A DNA stretch of 64,000 nucleotides from Castor canadensis (Eukaryota > Chordata > Mammalia > Rodentia > Castoridae): positions 89,583,042 to 89,647,041 of the forward strand of contig NC_133392.1 of assembly GCF_047511655.1 (NCBI RefSeq), in the 5' to 3' direction. Below, one piece after another: positions 1 to 12,640 of this stretch; the stretch's first letter is position 1; each line of letters starts with the position of its first letter. The translations under genes were made by a program, and so were the position numbers. Below the pieces are notes generated by a model, which was given only the letters and a program-made list of their open reading frames with translations, searched no databases and was not told the origin of the DNA.

Positions 1-29
1 ACACATATAAATTTATTTTATCTTGATAG

Positions 30-175
30 CAGTCCCATAGGTTGATACCATTTATCATTTTATAGATGAGAAAACTGAACCTTAACAGCTTGCTCAACAT
101 CACATTCCCAGTAGGAATCAGAACCAAACAACAACCTTATCTGACTCTAAGTCATCTTCATAACCCATATGCTGC
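30..175 (-). mobile_element. MIR SINE fragment
   Basis: Reverse MIR core: CATTTTATAGATGAGAAAAC, AGCTTGCTCAACATCACA and AGGAATCAGAACC. Confidence 0.7.
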
Positions 176-1220
176 ACTCCTTGAAGACGTTATTTCCCTT
201 GTCTAGGAGACCAAATCACAATCACTATTGATCAAACACTATATGTGGAAGAAAATTGAAAATAAATAATTAATATCCCAGTTACAAAAACTAAATTTTC
301 ACATAGTCTATAATTTCCTTTTCCTTACTCAGATGATCTAGTTTTCCGTAACTGGGGTGAAGTAGAACTCTTGACTAGGAAGAACTTATGCAACAGGCCA
401 TATAGTCTTTACACTAATCCCCTGAAAATTTATGGAGCATATGACTTGTGATAAGGTCAGAAAATAAAGTTTCTTTCTCTTAAGGAATCTGCAATTTAGT
501 GAACAATACTGACTTATGAAAACTTGGTTTATAATCCAATGAGTAAGATAATAAAAGTATATGACAGCAACGAGGATAAAATAAGGAAACACACCCTAGG
601 TATTCCTTGAGTGAGTCAAGACTGGTGACAGAGTTGGGTAATAATGATATTTGAGCTAGGTTGTAAGTGTGAAAATGATTTTGATATTTCATTTTATTAT
701 ATTATTTTTACTATTCTTTTCCATTCTATTCAGGAAAAACATATATCAGAATTGTGCTTGGAAGAGAGGCCAAAAATCACAGAAGTAAAAAAAATGTCCT
801 ATATCTCTACTTCTAATTAAAATTCTGACTCAAAGATCTGGGTCCCAGAGTTATTATTCTGGTGCACACAATAGCAGTGCTTCTTTTCTGATTGATAACT
901 AGAATGGGTAAAGTCTTTTATATGATCCAGACTTATTTTACAATTAGAATGTTTGTTTCTAAGCAGTGAATGCTTATATTTGTAGTTATTCATTGCTATA
1001 TTAAATAAATGACTCTAAAGTTGAGGTTTGAAATTTTCAAATGTTTCTAAATAGATTTGAGAACTTGGAGATGTTAATGGCAACATTGGATACAGAGTGG
1101 TGACTTCCAACCTGTAGGCAAGAGCCCCAGGGAGACTCAAATTTATTGAGATGGGAATTCAGATCAGTATGCATATGTGCACACCTTTTCCAAGCTAAAG
1201 GTACAAGAACTTATTCTTGT
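175..1220. other. Intergenic, nothing recognised
   Basis: A/T-rich sequence with only short chance frames. I see no gene or named repeat. Confidence 0.5.
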
Positions 1221-1221
1221 A

Positions 1222-1475
1222 GGATAGCAATAAGGCAAAGCAGCTGAGAGCACAAGGATTTTAAGTTGTGCTGAGTTCAAACTCCATCTTTATCACTTAG
1301 TAAGTGGGTAAACTCGATTATGCTACTTACCCTCTCTGTCTGTGCCTCAATTTTCTCATTAGTAGAGTGGGGATAATAACCTACCTCAGAGAGTTGTATG
1401 ACAAAAGTGAATTAAATATAGGATACTTAGAACCCTGCCTGACATATGCTGAGTGCTCAGCAAATATCATTATGT
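1222..1475 (+). mobile_element. MIR SINE
   Basis: Decayed MIR in sense: GAGTTCAAACTCCATC, TTTATCACTTAGTAAGTG, CTGTGCCTCAATTTTCTC, GTGGGGATAATAACCTACCT and GCTGAGTGCTCAGCAAATAT. It is a near full-length copy. Confidence 0.85.
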
Positions 1476-1479
1476 GCAT

Positions 1480-2305
1480 GACTTGGGAAAATAGATCCTG
1501 ACATCTTTTTTACATTACTAGATTAGTAATTTTTTTTACATTACTTCTATTTGGGTTCTTTATGTTATGAGTTCAGAAATTCCATTCTGTCCTAACAAGG
1601 AAAATGCTGAACAGACTGGAAAACCAATAACTCTTCTTGGATCTGTAAGGGAAGGGAGGAGACAGGGAAAACTGGTGCCTATAAGAGGGGAGAGCCAGAT
1701 GGGTGAACACAGGGGATCTTACTGGGACAAAGACTTATGCGTGCAAACCTCACAGGAGCCGGTGTCAAGGTAGGAAAACCTGAATGGTAATTGATGAAGC
1801 ACTGAAGGCTCAGTGTAGACAAGTCTAAGTGTTTAAAATGACAGGGTGACCAGTTGCAATGGGGCCCCACACTTTTGTGCTCAAAAGTTCTTTCACTAAA
1901 TGCTGCAGCAAAACCCCTCATGCTCTAGTCGGGGGTACAGGGGAGAGGAATAGAACTATTTTAACAGATCTGCCCTCAGGAGAAACTAGTTAACCAGAGC
2001 CTATCCTTGTAGGGTTTCATCAGAGCCTAACTGACATGGAAGAAGGAAGTACTCAACTCCAGTCAACTCTAGTTTTCCACATGGAGAAGGGAAATACCCA
2101 AATGGTCTCCTTCTAGCCATCCTCAGGAGGAAGGAAAAGCCTGAGACACACTTGTGGCATTCACAACCCAGAAGCACAGGCTTGCTAAAAGACTGAGACC
2201 TAATCACAGGATTATAGAACACATGGCTCAACAGCACATTGTTAATACCTACTTACTGCTATTCCTTTTACCCCATTTATCATGTCCCGCTATCAAGAAA
2301 AAATT
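1480..2305. other. Intergenic, nothing recognised
   Basis: Short frames on both strands lack codon structure or homology that I recognise. Confidence 0.5.
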
Positions 2306-2307
2306 AT

Positions 2308-2398
2308 GGACTGGCAGAGTGGCTCAAATGGTAGAGCATCTGCCTAGCAAGCTTGAAGCCTTGAGTTCAAATTCCAGTATCACCAAAAAAAAAAAAAG
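2308..2398 (+). mobile_element. tRNA-derived ID-like SINE
   Basis: GGCAGAGTGGCTCAAATGGT then AGAGCATCTGCCTAGCAAGC and GAGTTCAAATTCCAG: the A and B boxes of a tRNA-derived Pol III promoter followed by an A-run. It is a single ID-like unit, not a functional tRNA. Confidence 0.85.
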
Positions 2399-2439
2399 AA
2401 GAAGAAAAATTACAAGGCACACTAAAAGTCAAAAACAAC

Positions 2440-3295
2440 TTGAAGAGACAGAGCACGAGAATGAGACATGGCAGTAATATTGGCACTATCAGATCAGAAA
2501 TTACATGGCAGTAATATTGGCACTATCAGATCAGAAATTTAAACCAGCAATGATTAACCCAATCAGGGCTCTAATGGATAAAGTACATAGCATTGTGAAC
2601 ACATGAGTAATGTACTCAGAGAGACAGAAATTCTAAGAAAGAATTTTTAAAAATACTTGAGATAAAAAGCATGGTAACTGAAATAAAGAATGCATTTGGC
2701 AGGCTTATTAGTAGATTGGGTACAGCTAAGGAAAGACTCTCTGGGTTCAAGGCTATACCAATATAAACCTTCCAAACTGAAAACCAAAGAGAACAAAGAG
2801 TCAGAAACAGAACAGAATATCCAAGGGCTATAGAACAATTATGAATTATGAATATAATATACTCCAAAGTGTACATACTATATAATTCCAACTATTGGAC
2901 ATTCTGGAAGAGGCAAAATTTTGGAGACAGCAAAATCATGAGTGATTTCCATGGGTGGGGTGGGAGGAGGAATGAGCAATCAGAGCACTGATTTTTAAGG
3001 CAATGTAAATACTCTACACCATACTATAATGCTCATTATACATCTGTGAAAGCCCATAGAAGGAACAACACCAAGATGAGCCCTAATGCAAACTGTGCAC
3101 TTTGGGTGACAATGATGTGACTGTGGAGGTTCATCACTTGTAGCACATGTACCACTGTGGTGAGGAATGTTGGTAACAGGGTAGCTACACACGTATAGAG
3201 GCAGGGAGTTACATGGGAAATCTCTAGACATTCCCCACAATTTGCTATGAACTTAAAATTACTTAAGGAAAAGAGATCTTAAAAAAAAAAAAAAA
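2440..3295 (+). mobile_element. Ancient L1 (L1M-type) 3' UTR remnant
   Basis: Recognised by the decayed phrase 'tataattccaactattggacattctggaagaggcaaaa', here cut for length: CCAACTATTGGACATTCTGG, with the matching end AACTTAAAATTACTTAAGG before an A-run at 3,281-3,296. These are landmarks of old mammalian L1 3' ends. It has no coding capacity. It contains a 37-bp perfect tandem duplication. Confidence 0.65.
2466..2539 (+). repeat. Perfect 37-bp tandem duplication
   Basis: ACATGGCAGTAATATTGGCA through GATCAGAAATT occurs twice in a row inside an ancient L1 relic. Confidence 0.9.
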
Positions 3296-3799
3296 AGCTA
3301 GGGATTGGCTTACAGCAGATCCTTGCCTGTTTGAAAAAGTTCATCACAGTTTGGATTATCCAGTCCTTTACTCTTCCTCACTCTCCCTATCTTGGTAGAT
3401 TTTTTGCTTATACTTTGTTCATCAGTATCTCTAGCCCATATGTATTCATTATGAGTGTTTTCTGTTACAAAATCTGATTAATGGCAGCTTAATTAAATGT
3501 AGGTTTATTTTCCTTACAAGGCAGTCCAGGCCTGGTGCAGTGGCTTAATGATGGCATAAAGGACACAGGTTCTTCCTATATTTCTTCTCCACTAAGTTTG
3601 GATTGGTGACTTTTTATTCTTGATCATGAGATGACTGCTTCAGCCACTGGCCTTATACTCATGCTATTAAACACAGGAATATGGAGGCTCCAACAATGTC
3701 TTTTTTATTATAAAAGCATAATTTTTACTAAAATCTGCAGAAGATTTCAATTTCTATCAACCTTTTCAGAACTTGTGATTGTGTATGTCATGCTATTAA

Positions 3800-3955
3800 A
3801 GTTTGATCTGTGGTCAGGCTGCATTGGCCTCACCTGAGAGCTTGTTACAGCTATAGACTCTCAGGCACTACCTCGGAGCTGATGAATCAGAATCTGTATT
3901 TTGGCAAGATTTAGGTGATTCAAATGCCCATTGACTTTTGAGAAGCACTGGTATT
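3800..3955 (+). mobile_element. MER5A-type hAT transposon remnant
   Basis: Contains the MER5A landmarks CTCACCTGAGAGCTTGTTAC, GATGAATCAGAATCTGTATT and TTTTGAGAAGCACTGG. It is a non-autonomous Charlie-group DNA transposon with no coding capacity. Confidence 0.8.
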
Positions 3956-4299
3956 TGCCATATTGACAGAATTAGCATGCATACACTTTGCTAGTTTGAC
4001 TTGGATGCAAATGCATTATTACCAGTGATAAGGCAAAACAGGCTGAGCATAGCAGGCTTGACATACACAGTCTTTCATACTTGACCTATTTTCTTTGGTA
4101 GGCATTCACATTTTTTCATTTTTTTGGTAGGCATGGCCTATCAAAACAGGGTGTGTGTTCATGTCTTATTATCGCACTCTTAATTATTCTTGTAATACCT
4201 GCTCAGGTGCTTCTCATGTTCCCATCTGATCCTTGCCACCTGTAGAGGAATGAGTGGGAGGAAATTCCTTCTTCAGTAAAATAGTTGCTCAACTAGGTA

Positions 4300-4475
4300 T
4301 TTGTTGGGCTCCTTGGGGGTTTTTTGTTGTTGATTTCAGTTCATTTTGCTCTGGTTATTTTGGAGATGGGGGTCTCATGAACTATTTGCCTGGGCTGGCC
4401 TTCAACTGCCATCCTTCTGATGTTAGCTTCCCAAGTAGCTAGTATTACAAGCATGAGCTGTTAGTGCTAGGCAAG
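4300..4475 (-). mobile_element. B1-like SINE
   Basis: Reverse-strand B1-type landmarks: TTTGGAGATGGGGGTCTCAT, TGCCTGGGCTGGCCTTCAAC, CCAAGTAGCTAGTATTACAA and GCATGAGCTG. It is moderately diverged. Confidence 0.75.
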
Positions 4476-4740
4476 GGTTCCTTGTTTCTAAGTTTCTTTC
4501 TTCTTTCTACATGTGCTCCAAAGTAAGAAAATTCAGTTACTGAATTTTATTGAACTCTGTGTTTAGGGAAATACACTGTTTATACATTGGGCTTTCCCTC
4601 TACATGAGTATAGCAATTTAATCTGTTCTGTATATTTTGAGATATTTTATCCATGAGATTGCCAAAGGGTAAATCAATTTTAATTTTCTTTTAGGCAAAG
4701 TGTCTTTCACACATAAGTCAATACAATATTGTGCCTATTT

Positions 4741-5494
4741 CTTTTCTTTTTTGCTTCAGGAGAGATGACTCAGTTTATTATTCTTAACTTGATCCTTTCC
4801 TCTCCCATTTTTATGTTCCACACTGCACAGAGCTATCACCCCCACCTCCATTACAGTTGGGCCCCTGAGAAGCTAAAGGGTAAACAGCAAAGTCAGAAAG
4901 TTTGGGAAAAGTCAAGGTTGCATACCTCTCAAACAAGGAAACAAGCAAGAAGGGCTCAATAACTGTACACAGAGCATGTGACATGGGCAGTATTCCATTG
5001 ACAGGAGCCAAATGCACAGTCTATGGCTTTTGGGGCTCAATCATAGTGCAAAGCAAGTAGGCCAGTGAGCAGGTGTCAGTTCCTACAGGGTCATAGGGCA
5101 TCATCATCCACCATGGGAAGGGGCTCCAGAAGGCTGAAGATATTCAATGCCCATCTCGTGCAGGGTCATGATGCCCTTGCTAGAGCTCAGGCTCTGGTGG
5201 CTTTGGCTTCGTCTTCCAGCTCATCAAGGAAATGCTCATGGAACATGGAGTAGATGGTATAGCCATAAATACAATGAACACCCGGCACCGGTGCCCACGC
5301 TGGTCACAGTGCTCCAGCTCCGCCGCTGTGACCGCGTCTTCTGTCACTGGGCAAGTTGCACCTGCCGCATGAAATGCAGCAGCGCGGGAGTCAGCTTCTC
5401 CCGCATGCGGACGATGCGCTGAGCGAACTGGGCCTTTCCACTCCTGGCATGGAGAGGGCCGCCAGCCCCTGGCGCAGCCATGTTGGTGCTCAGG
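4741..5494 (-). pseudogene. COA3: COA3 (CCDC56) processed retrocopy
   Basis: An intronless, minus-strand copy of the mRNA for COA3, a small inner-mitochondrial-membrane factor for cytochrome c oxidase assembly. From ATG at 5,481 the translation reads [20 protein letters not shown] then [18 protein letters not shown], which aligns with human COA3 (EKLTPEQLHSMRQAELAQWQ). An in-frame stop follows LAQ and later frame changes split the membrane segment and the [11 protein letters not shown] tail. Retroposition marks: AATAAA at 4,774-4,779, an A-rich tail at about 4,741-4,753, and a matching GCCTATTT at 4,733-4,740 and from 5,495, a likely target-site duplication. The 5' half keeps many CpGs. It is not expected to make protein. 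Confidence 0.88.
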
Positions 5495-5984
5495 GCCTAT
5501 TTTTTTAAAAAAATTTCCTTGGGATGGTTATTTAAGGAAATATATCTCTAAGGAAGGAAGCTTCATAAAGTACAATGACAGCAGCATAATACAAAATGTT
5601 TTAAAATTTGTTCCTAGATTTAAAAAATGGCAGTCAATAAGTAATGTGGTTCCACTTAACATGCTGTGATTTTTGTATAAAATTGTGTGCAGAGCTTGCT
5701 AAAAATTTTGGAAGACTAAACAACTAGAAAGCAACTATAACCGAATGAAGTATGGTGATGTCTAAATGAACAGCCCAGGTAACAAAAGGACAAAGACTAA
5801 TTTAGGATTAACAATAGGAAAGAAAGTGTGGTTTTGTGCATTAAATACAGAATACCATGTATCTTAGCATCTCCCTGATGGTATGTATAAATGAGAAAAA
5901 TATTCTGTGGAAAGCATGCTTCATTCATATGACTTCAAAAACTTTTTCTTTCAGTTCTGGACCCCCTATGAGATTTAGAGTTGC

Positions 5985-6695
5985 TTTAGAACTTCACAAT
6001 GAGATTCTGCTTCACAATTATTTATCAAAACAAGCTAAACTAAACAAAAACACAAAAGAGATATGGACTATGACATGCAGAAATTGGAACCATTGTGCTT
6101 TGCTGGAAGGAGTAGAAAATGGTGCAGCCACTGTGGAATACAATATGGTGATTCTTCATAAAATTAAAAACAGGACAATCATATGATCTAGTGATTTCAC
6201 ATCTGGGTATAAAACAAAAGATTGGAAGCAGGAATATGAACTGATGTTTGCACACGTCATAGCAACTCACATTATCCATTGATGAAAAATAGATCAACAA
6301 AATGGGACACATACATATGATGAATACTATTTAACCTTAAAAAGGAAATTTTGACATATGCTATAATATGAATATATCTTGAAGATATTATGCCATGTGA
6401 AATAAGCCAGTCATTAAAGGACAAATATTGTGAATCCACTCATATGTGGTACTCAGAGTTGTCAAATTCAGAGTCAGAAAGTAAAGAGGTGGCAGCCAGG
6501 GGTTGGTGGGAGGGGGAAGTAGGGAGTTATTATTTAATGGGTATGGAGTTTCAATTTGGAAAGCTGAAAATTTTTTGGACATGGATGGGTTGACGGTTGC
6601 ACAACACTGTGAATGTACTTAGTGCCACTAAATTGTGTAATTAAAAATGGTTAAAAAGGTAAATTTTATGTAATATATATTTTATCATAATGAAA
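5985..6695 (+). mobile_element. Ancient L1 (L1M-type) 3' end remnant
   Basis: Decayed ORF2 end and 3' UTR in sense orientation: GTGGAATACAATATGG, the 'CATGTGAAATAAGCCAGTCA' block, AGTGCCACTAAATTGTG and the end GTAAATTTTATGTAATATAT. These are standard old L1 landmarks. The short open frames across it are not genes. Confidence 0.8.
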
Positions 6696-7035
6696 ACACT
6701 CAGGAACTTGTGGCAATGAAGGTTTAACATCCTTCCATTATCTTGCCTGTTTAGGTTAAAGAGTTTAACACTTACTGCAATGTCTTTCCTTTATTAAGTA
6801 CCTTGATATTACTAGGTAGGTTGGTATTAGGTATGGAACTCCAAGAAACTGGAGTTGCCAATAGTTCAACTACATTTTGGGGGCCCCTACTGAATATAAA
6901 GCCAATGTTGTGATAGGCTTTAGGGATATACAAACAAATTAAATATAGTCCTTGACTTTAGTAAGGTCACAGATTAGCATGGAAAACAGAGATGGAGTTA
7001 AATGATTGCAGCATGGTACAATAGCACATAAAACA

Positions 7036-7340
7036 TGTTGTGGTTTGATCTTAAAATATCCCCAACATTCGTATGCTAAAGGCTTGATCATCAGCCTGGG
7101 GTGCTGTTGGGGGGTGGAAGAGGATTTAAGAGGTGGGGCCTAGTGGAAAGAAGTTAGGTTATTTGGAGATGTGTCTTTGAAGGGGATATTGGGACCCTGA
7201 TCCCTTCTTTTTTTCTCTCTTAGCTTCCTGGCTGCCATGATGCTGTGCCCAAGAAACCATGAGTCAAAATAAACCTTTTCTTATTTCAAGTTGAGTTACC
7301 TCAGGTGTTGGTCACAGCAATGGAAATCTGACTACCCACA
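7036..7340 (+). mobile_element. Solo LTR, mammalian apparent LTR (MaLR) group
   Basis: A single LTR relic of the ERVL-MaLR family: opening TGTTGTGGTTTGATC, GAGGTGGGGCCTAGTGG, and an AATAAA region near the end. No internal region is attached. It is an old, decayed fossil. Confidence 0.7.
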
Positions 7341-7354
7341 TAACAGAAATATAT

Positions 7355-7535
7355 AGGACATTGTGATCTTAAGCAAGTTGCCAGATCTGTTTGTGCTTCA
7401 GTTTCACCAACTGTAAAATGAGATGATAGTGATTGCAACCTCAAAGGGTTGCAGTGAGAATTGAATGAGTTCATATTATAAAGTGCTGAAATAACACTGG
7501 ACAAATGGCAATGTTTATTAAATCTAGTGAGCACC
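7355..7535 (+). mobile_element. MIR SINE
   Basis: Sense MIR: AAGCAAGTTGCCAG, GTGCTTCAGTTTCACCAACT, GTAAAATGAGATGATAGT and AATTGAATGAGTTCATATTA. Confidence 0.8.
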
Positions 7536-7539
7536 AGTG

Positions 7540-8535
7540 TCATTTATAACGTAGTAGCAGTAGCAGGACATGAGTAGAGATTCTGTCTTGTTTTACACTG
7601 CTGAGTCCCCAATATTCTACTGAGAATACTTGACAAGTAAGCACTTAATGCATGCTTTTATTTTATAGATAAAGAAAGCAAGTCTCATAGCTATTATAGA
7701 GAAGAGTGTTGGGGTCAATTGGCAGATGGTCAGAGGAAGCAATACCTCGATAGAATTTTGACAGACTTCTACATATTCCATGGGACAATGAGAGAGGGAG
7801 CATTATTTCACCCGTGGAGGTGAGATAGCATTGATTCATTTGATCTTGTCCTATTACAAAGGATGAAGTGAGGCATGATCTGAGATGTAATTGGGAAAAT
7901 AGATAAGTTACTGTAAAATGTTTAATGTAGTAATATTACACAACTGGCACTACGTCAGGTTTCAGGATCACAATGTCTACCATTCTAGTCCTCAGGATCT
8001 TACATTAAGCACTTAAAAGATCATGCTGCTAGGATTAGGCCTTATGGAATAAACTGTGGAGGTGGGAAATGGTGGAAACTTTAGGAGGTAAGGCTTAGTA
8101 GAATTGACTCTATGAAGGATTAAAGAACCTTGAAAAGCTTTTGAGAAAAACTGTGACCTGGTTGGAGTGTACATGTAGACAGAGCTCCAACAGGAGATAG
8201 GGGGTCCTAGAGATAGGTTCACTTTAATCCAGACAAGACAGAATAATCCCCAAACTAAGGGACGTTAGTGGGAACAAAAAGAAGAGGCATGAATTTGAGC
8301 AGTAATTACAAGATATATTCCCTAGAACCTGGTGACTGAGAGAGAGAAAAAAAGGGAAAGTCAGAAGATGACCCCCAGCTTTTTGGGTTGTCTAAAGGGG
8401 TAAAGAATTGAAATTCCCTAACCTTACTACCTAAGGAAGAAAATAGAAGATTAGGGAGAAGGAAGAAAATTTGGCAATTTCTTTTGGGATGAGCTGAGTT
8501 GTAAGACATTAAAGGGACATTTAGGTATAAAAGAC

Positions 8536-8580
<45 letters not shown>

Positions 8581-8925
8581 ACCCCACACATATAAATAAA
8601 TTAATATGTAAGTAATTGTGTACGTATGTATGTGTGTGTACTTTGTAGGGAGGTTCCCACAAACAGAGATCTGGAGTAGTAAGAGTAGAATAATGTAGTG
8701 TGTGTTTATTTATCACAAATGTTTTTGAACTCTTCCAATGAGTCAGATTCTGTGATCAAAGCTGGACAGGAGAGTCTCTGGCCAGTGGATGAATGTGGCA
8801 TCTTGCCTCTGGCCTCAGATCATCTGCACATCCATATATCAGGATTAAATATGTTGTGGAAAGAGATAGAAGAGATGCCTTTTAATATTAAATTACTCTT
8901 TTGCCACTAAATGAATTTCCTTTTT
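7540..8925. other. Intergenic, microsatellite only
   Basis: Apart from the ATCT repeat I recognise nothing. The region 7,615-7,710 has faint MIR-like words. Confidence 0.45.
8536..8579 (+). repeat. (ATCT)n microsatellite
   Basis: Eleven uninterrupted ATCT units. Confidence 0.95.
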
Positions 8926-8929
8926 GTCA

Positions 8930-9148
8930 TAACATATTGCAATACTTTTGTGAATTAAAATCACACCAATATCTTATGATTCTGGAGGTGAGAAATGGGT
9001 CTTATTGGGGTAAGGTATATTTGTGGCTGGTTTAAAGGATCTAGGGGAGAAATTGTTTCCTTACCTTTTCTAGCTTCTAAAGGCCACCTGCATTCCTTGG
9101 CTTATGTCTTATTTCTTCAAATTCAAAGCCAGCAATACACCATCTTTG

Positions 9149-9195
<47 letters not shown>

Positions 9196-9410
9196 GCTGC
9201 GTTCATCCTCACATTGCCTCTGTGACTGTCCTGCCTCCCCTTTTCCGTTATAAAAACCTTTGTGCTTACACTGGACTCCTTTGGATGGGGCTAATTTCCC
9301 CATCTGAAGGTCCTTAACTTGAGGACCTTGCAAAGTCTCCTTTGCCATGAAATATTCACATTTCCAGGTATCATTGAGAGGCCATTATTCTGTCTGTCAT
9401 ATCACTTTTA
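8930..9410 (-). mobile_element. MLT1-like LTR relic, reverse, with a CT repeat inside
   Basis: Ancient MaLR-type relic in reverse: TATGATTCTGGAGGTGAGAA, CCTGCATTCCTTGGCTTATG, AAGGTCCTTAACTTGAGGA and CAAAGTCTCCTTTGCCATG. Interrupted by a 40-bp CT repeat. No coding capacity. Confidence 0.55.
9151..9192 (+). repeat. (CT)n microsatellite
   Basis: Pure CT run of about 42 bp inside an LTR relic. Confidence 0.95.
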
Positions 9411-9414
9411 TTTG

Positions 9415-11005
9415 TAGAGTTCAAATTCATTTTGAGTTTGTTTGCTTTCAATATTTAGATGCCTCTCCAATTTATCATGGTGGTTGTTTACCTTGCTCTC
9501 CAAATTCTGAGCTATTTTTTTGTCTCATCCCAAGAAAGGCTATAAAATCTTCTTTAATCTCCTCATCTAAAACCTCCTCTTCTGAACTCCTAGTGTACTT
9601 GTATCTGACTTGTTCATTTGTATTAGTCATACACTGATGTATCAGTCCTCTTAGTTACAACAAATAGAATTTTACCTAAAATTGGTTTAAAAATTGTGTG
9701 TAACTTATTGACTCAGGGAATTTTTGAAAAGGACTGAACAAGGAAGTGTGGGAAGGTGAGAACAAGATATGACTAGTTTCAGGAGCCACCAAAAATGGGG
9801 ATTTAGACATTCTTTCTCTTTCCTTTGTTTCTACTTCTCTCAGTCACATCCACGCTTCTTATGAAAGTTGACATTGTCCATTTGACAATAAATAGAGCTA
9901 AGAACAGGAACTGAGTTTTATACTTTAAAGCTTCTCTCATCAGAAAAGAACTGACTCATTTAGTTTTACAGGCAAATACTTTGGTCTGGCTTGGATTGTA
10001 CATCTATCCCTTGGTCAGTCAGTGAGGTGAACAGGGAGATGAGATACTATGATTCCTCCATCTTAGATAAGATGCCAATCCCTAAACCAATCAAATGTGG
10101 CCAGAATGTGGGTGCCACGTAAGAAAAAGATAGCTGCCAAGATTGTAGAGGTCTGGATGAAGGAGGCAAGTGTCATCCAGGAAAACAGTAACAATCATTC
10201 TTTATATAACATACATGTTTTATCTCCTCAACAAAATTGTAAACTTCTTTGAAGCATCAGTTATGTATTATACCCTCCCCTCTTTTATAATTGAGGATGT
10301 TTGGCAGGTACTGATTTATTTACTTCCTTCTAGAACTAGGAACTAGAGACAGACAACATATTCAATCCTGATATATGGATGTACAGATGATCTGAGGCCT
10401 GAGGCAAGATGCCACACTCATCCACTGGCCAGAGACTCTCCTATCCAGCTTTGAACACAGAATCTGACTCATTTCTAACTGGATTTCCAGTTCGAAATCT
10501 GGAAGACTCGCTTCCAGGACTAACCTTGACACCTCCCAGGTATGATGTCGCAAATGAGGATGATGGCGGAAATGATCTTTAAATTCCTTTTCCACTCTAA
10601 AGTTCTATTAATTTTATCAGGATCGCATTTGTTAATTTTTAACTCATCAATTACTGATTAATCAATATCTTAATTCTTTATAAATTACTAATTAACTAAT
10701 AATTTTGACCCCCCCAAGTTAAACAAAAACTTTTAAAAAGCTGAATTCTTCAATTGCAGTCAGACTCCTTGTATAGACAAGAATTTGATTCATATCTATT
10801 ACTTTATGTTGCCAGCTCCTTTTCCCCACATTGCTCATATGCACCACTTTCTCATTTTTACCTTTTCTCTTCTTCCTATTAGCAGAAGAAATCAGAAAAA
10901 AACAAAAACAAAAGAAGATAAATCTCATAAGGGACTTTGCACTGTCTGAAAACTTTTGAATGGGACTGTTTGAAAAGGGATTTTGGAAATCCTTTTGGAA
11001 TTTTG
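9415..11005. other. Intergenic, possible L2 tail
   Basis: 10,190-10,330 has L2-tail-like words (AAATTGTAAACTTCTTTGAA). The rest is unassigned. The 10,362-10,595 frame has no homology that I know. Confidence 0.4.
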
Positions 11006-11009
11006 AAAA

Positions 11010-11450
11010 AGTATTGGATGAGTTGAATCACATCCTCCCCTCTAGATTTGTAGGTTGAAGTAACTCAGAATATGGCCTTATTTGGAAATAGGGCTGTTGG
11101 AGATATAATTAGTTAATATGACATCATACTGGTGTATGGTGGGCTCCTATTCCAATATGATTGGTGTTCTTATAAAAAAAGGTATTTTAGATACAGACCT
11201 TCAAGCAGAGAGCTCACCATGGAAATCTGAAGGTAGATTGGGTGCTGTGTGTAACAGCCAAGGAAAGACAAAGATTGCCAGCAAACCGTCAGAAGCTCAG
11301 AGAGAGTGGCAAGGGTCAAATGCTTCTCACAGCACGTAGAAAGGGCCAACACTATGGAACCTTCATCTTGGGTTTTTAGTTTACAGAACTGAGACAATAA
11401 ATTTCTTCTACCCAGTTCATGGTACTTTGTTACAACAGCACTAGGAAATT
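11010..11450 (+). mobile_element. Solo LTR, MLT1-like (MaLR)
   Basis: An ancient LTR relic: AACTCAGAATATGGCCTTAT, CCAATATGATTGGTGTTCTT, AGACAATAAATTTCTTCT and TGGTACTTTGTTACAACAGC follow the MLT1 order. No internal region. It is strongly decayed. Confidence 0.75.
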
Positions 11451-12064
11451 ATTTAAGAATCAAAATTTTGCTTCTTCATCATTTTTATACTTTTTAAACT
11501 TTATTATCAGTCTTTGCCTTAATTATAGAGCTTAGAGTTACAAAAAAAATCTGAATTAAGACTAAAATTTTCCTGAAAGAACCAGGACTTATAAAACAAT
11601 CTCTTTCTCATAACATTAAAAGGAGAATATAATAGGTCCTTAATCATGTACTTGACGCATTATATTTCTTTTACATAACTGTGGAAGGGAATTGAAACAA
11701 TATTTCTTAAATCTGTTCTTACTTGTGGTTCTGGAGAATCAATAAGAAAATATAATTATTTGCTTTAGTCAAACGTCTCTGTTCTTTAGTCTATTCTGAA
11801 AGAATATCTGAGTGATACAAGCAAACCCCAGTGTTACTAGTACTGTTTATTGGCATTATTAATATTATAATACTACCTACATTATTAACTCTACTTCATT
11901 GCTTACCTACCAGCAAAAGTCCGTGGTTACTACTTCACAAAGAAAATAGAAGCTCCTAGATGTGAACTCCCTCAAATGTTTGCCTTCACACCTACAAATC
12001 TGTCTTTATCTGGACTGTCTCTTTCTTTAATCTAAGAGGGCACTGATCATATTACATTTTGAAA

Positions 12065-12640
12065 GGTTAGTCTCCATGCCCTTGTGTGTGTTCTTTATCC
12101 TTTATTCTCATCCCAGTGCCTTCAAGATGCATTATCCCTCTCTTTTATATTTTTCTCTCCTGGTTTCCTTCTCCTCTCTGTACCCTCTCACAATATCTGA
12201 AAATGATGTGAACTTTTCTTATCTTGAAAGGATACTCAGCAACCTGGATATATTGTTTCATGCAATGAATAATTTGGTATATTTATCTTACTTGACCTCC
12301 TTGTAATACTGAGGTTGTTTTGAAATGGCTTTCTGTGTTGGTTTTCATGACACACCTTTGATTATATTTGCAAATCTCTGGCTGTTCCTTATCAGTGTTC
12401 CTTATCATGCTCTTTTTTAATCCTTTCTTACATGTTAGCTCTTTTCAAGAGCTCACTCTTAGCTGCCTGCTTGCCTTCCTCTCTCTGTTCCAGTTGGTGA
12501 TCTCGCTCCTGCACACAGCTTCAGTTATCTTCTATATGCTGATGATGACCAACTAACTACACACCCTGCCTAGACCTCTACAGCATCCCTGGAAGTAAGA
12601 GCAATAGAGTAACATTTTCAAAATGTCAAAAAATTAGACC
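12065..12640 (+). mobile_element. L2 LINE remnant
   Basis: C/T-rich decayed L2 ORF2 end. Landmarks: AGTTATCTTCTATATGCTGA then TGATGACCAAC, the L2 'ctatatgctgatga' site. Confidence 0.55.

Noticed and set aside
5065-5422. Plus-strand frames of 62-91 codons over the COA3 copy
   Set aside because: They are antisense to the retrocopy, whose CpG-rich 5' part keeps chance frames open.
8536-8579. Possible CRISPR-like array
   Set aside because: It is a plain tetranucleotide microsatellite without spacers, in a mammalian genome.
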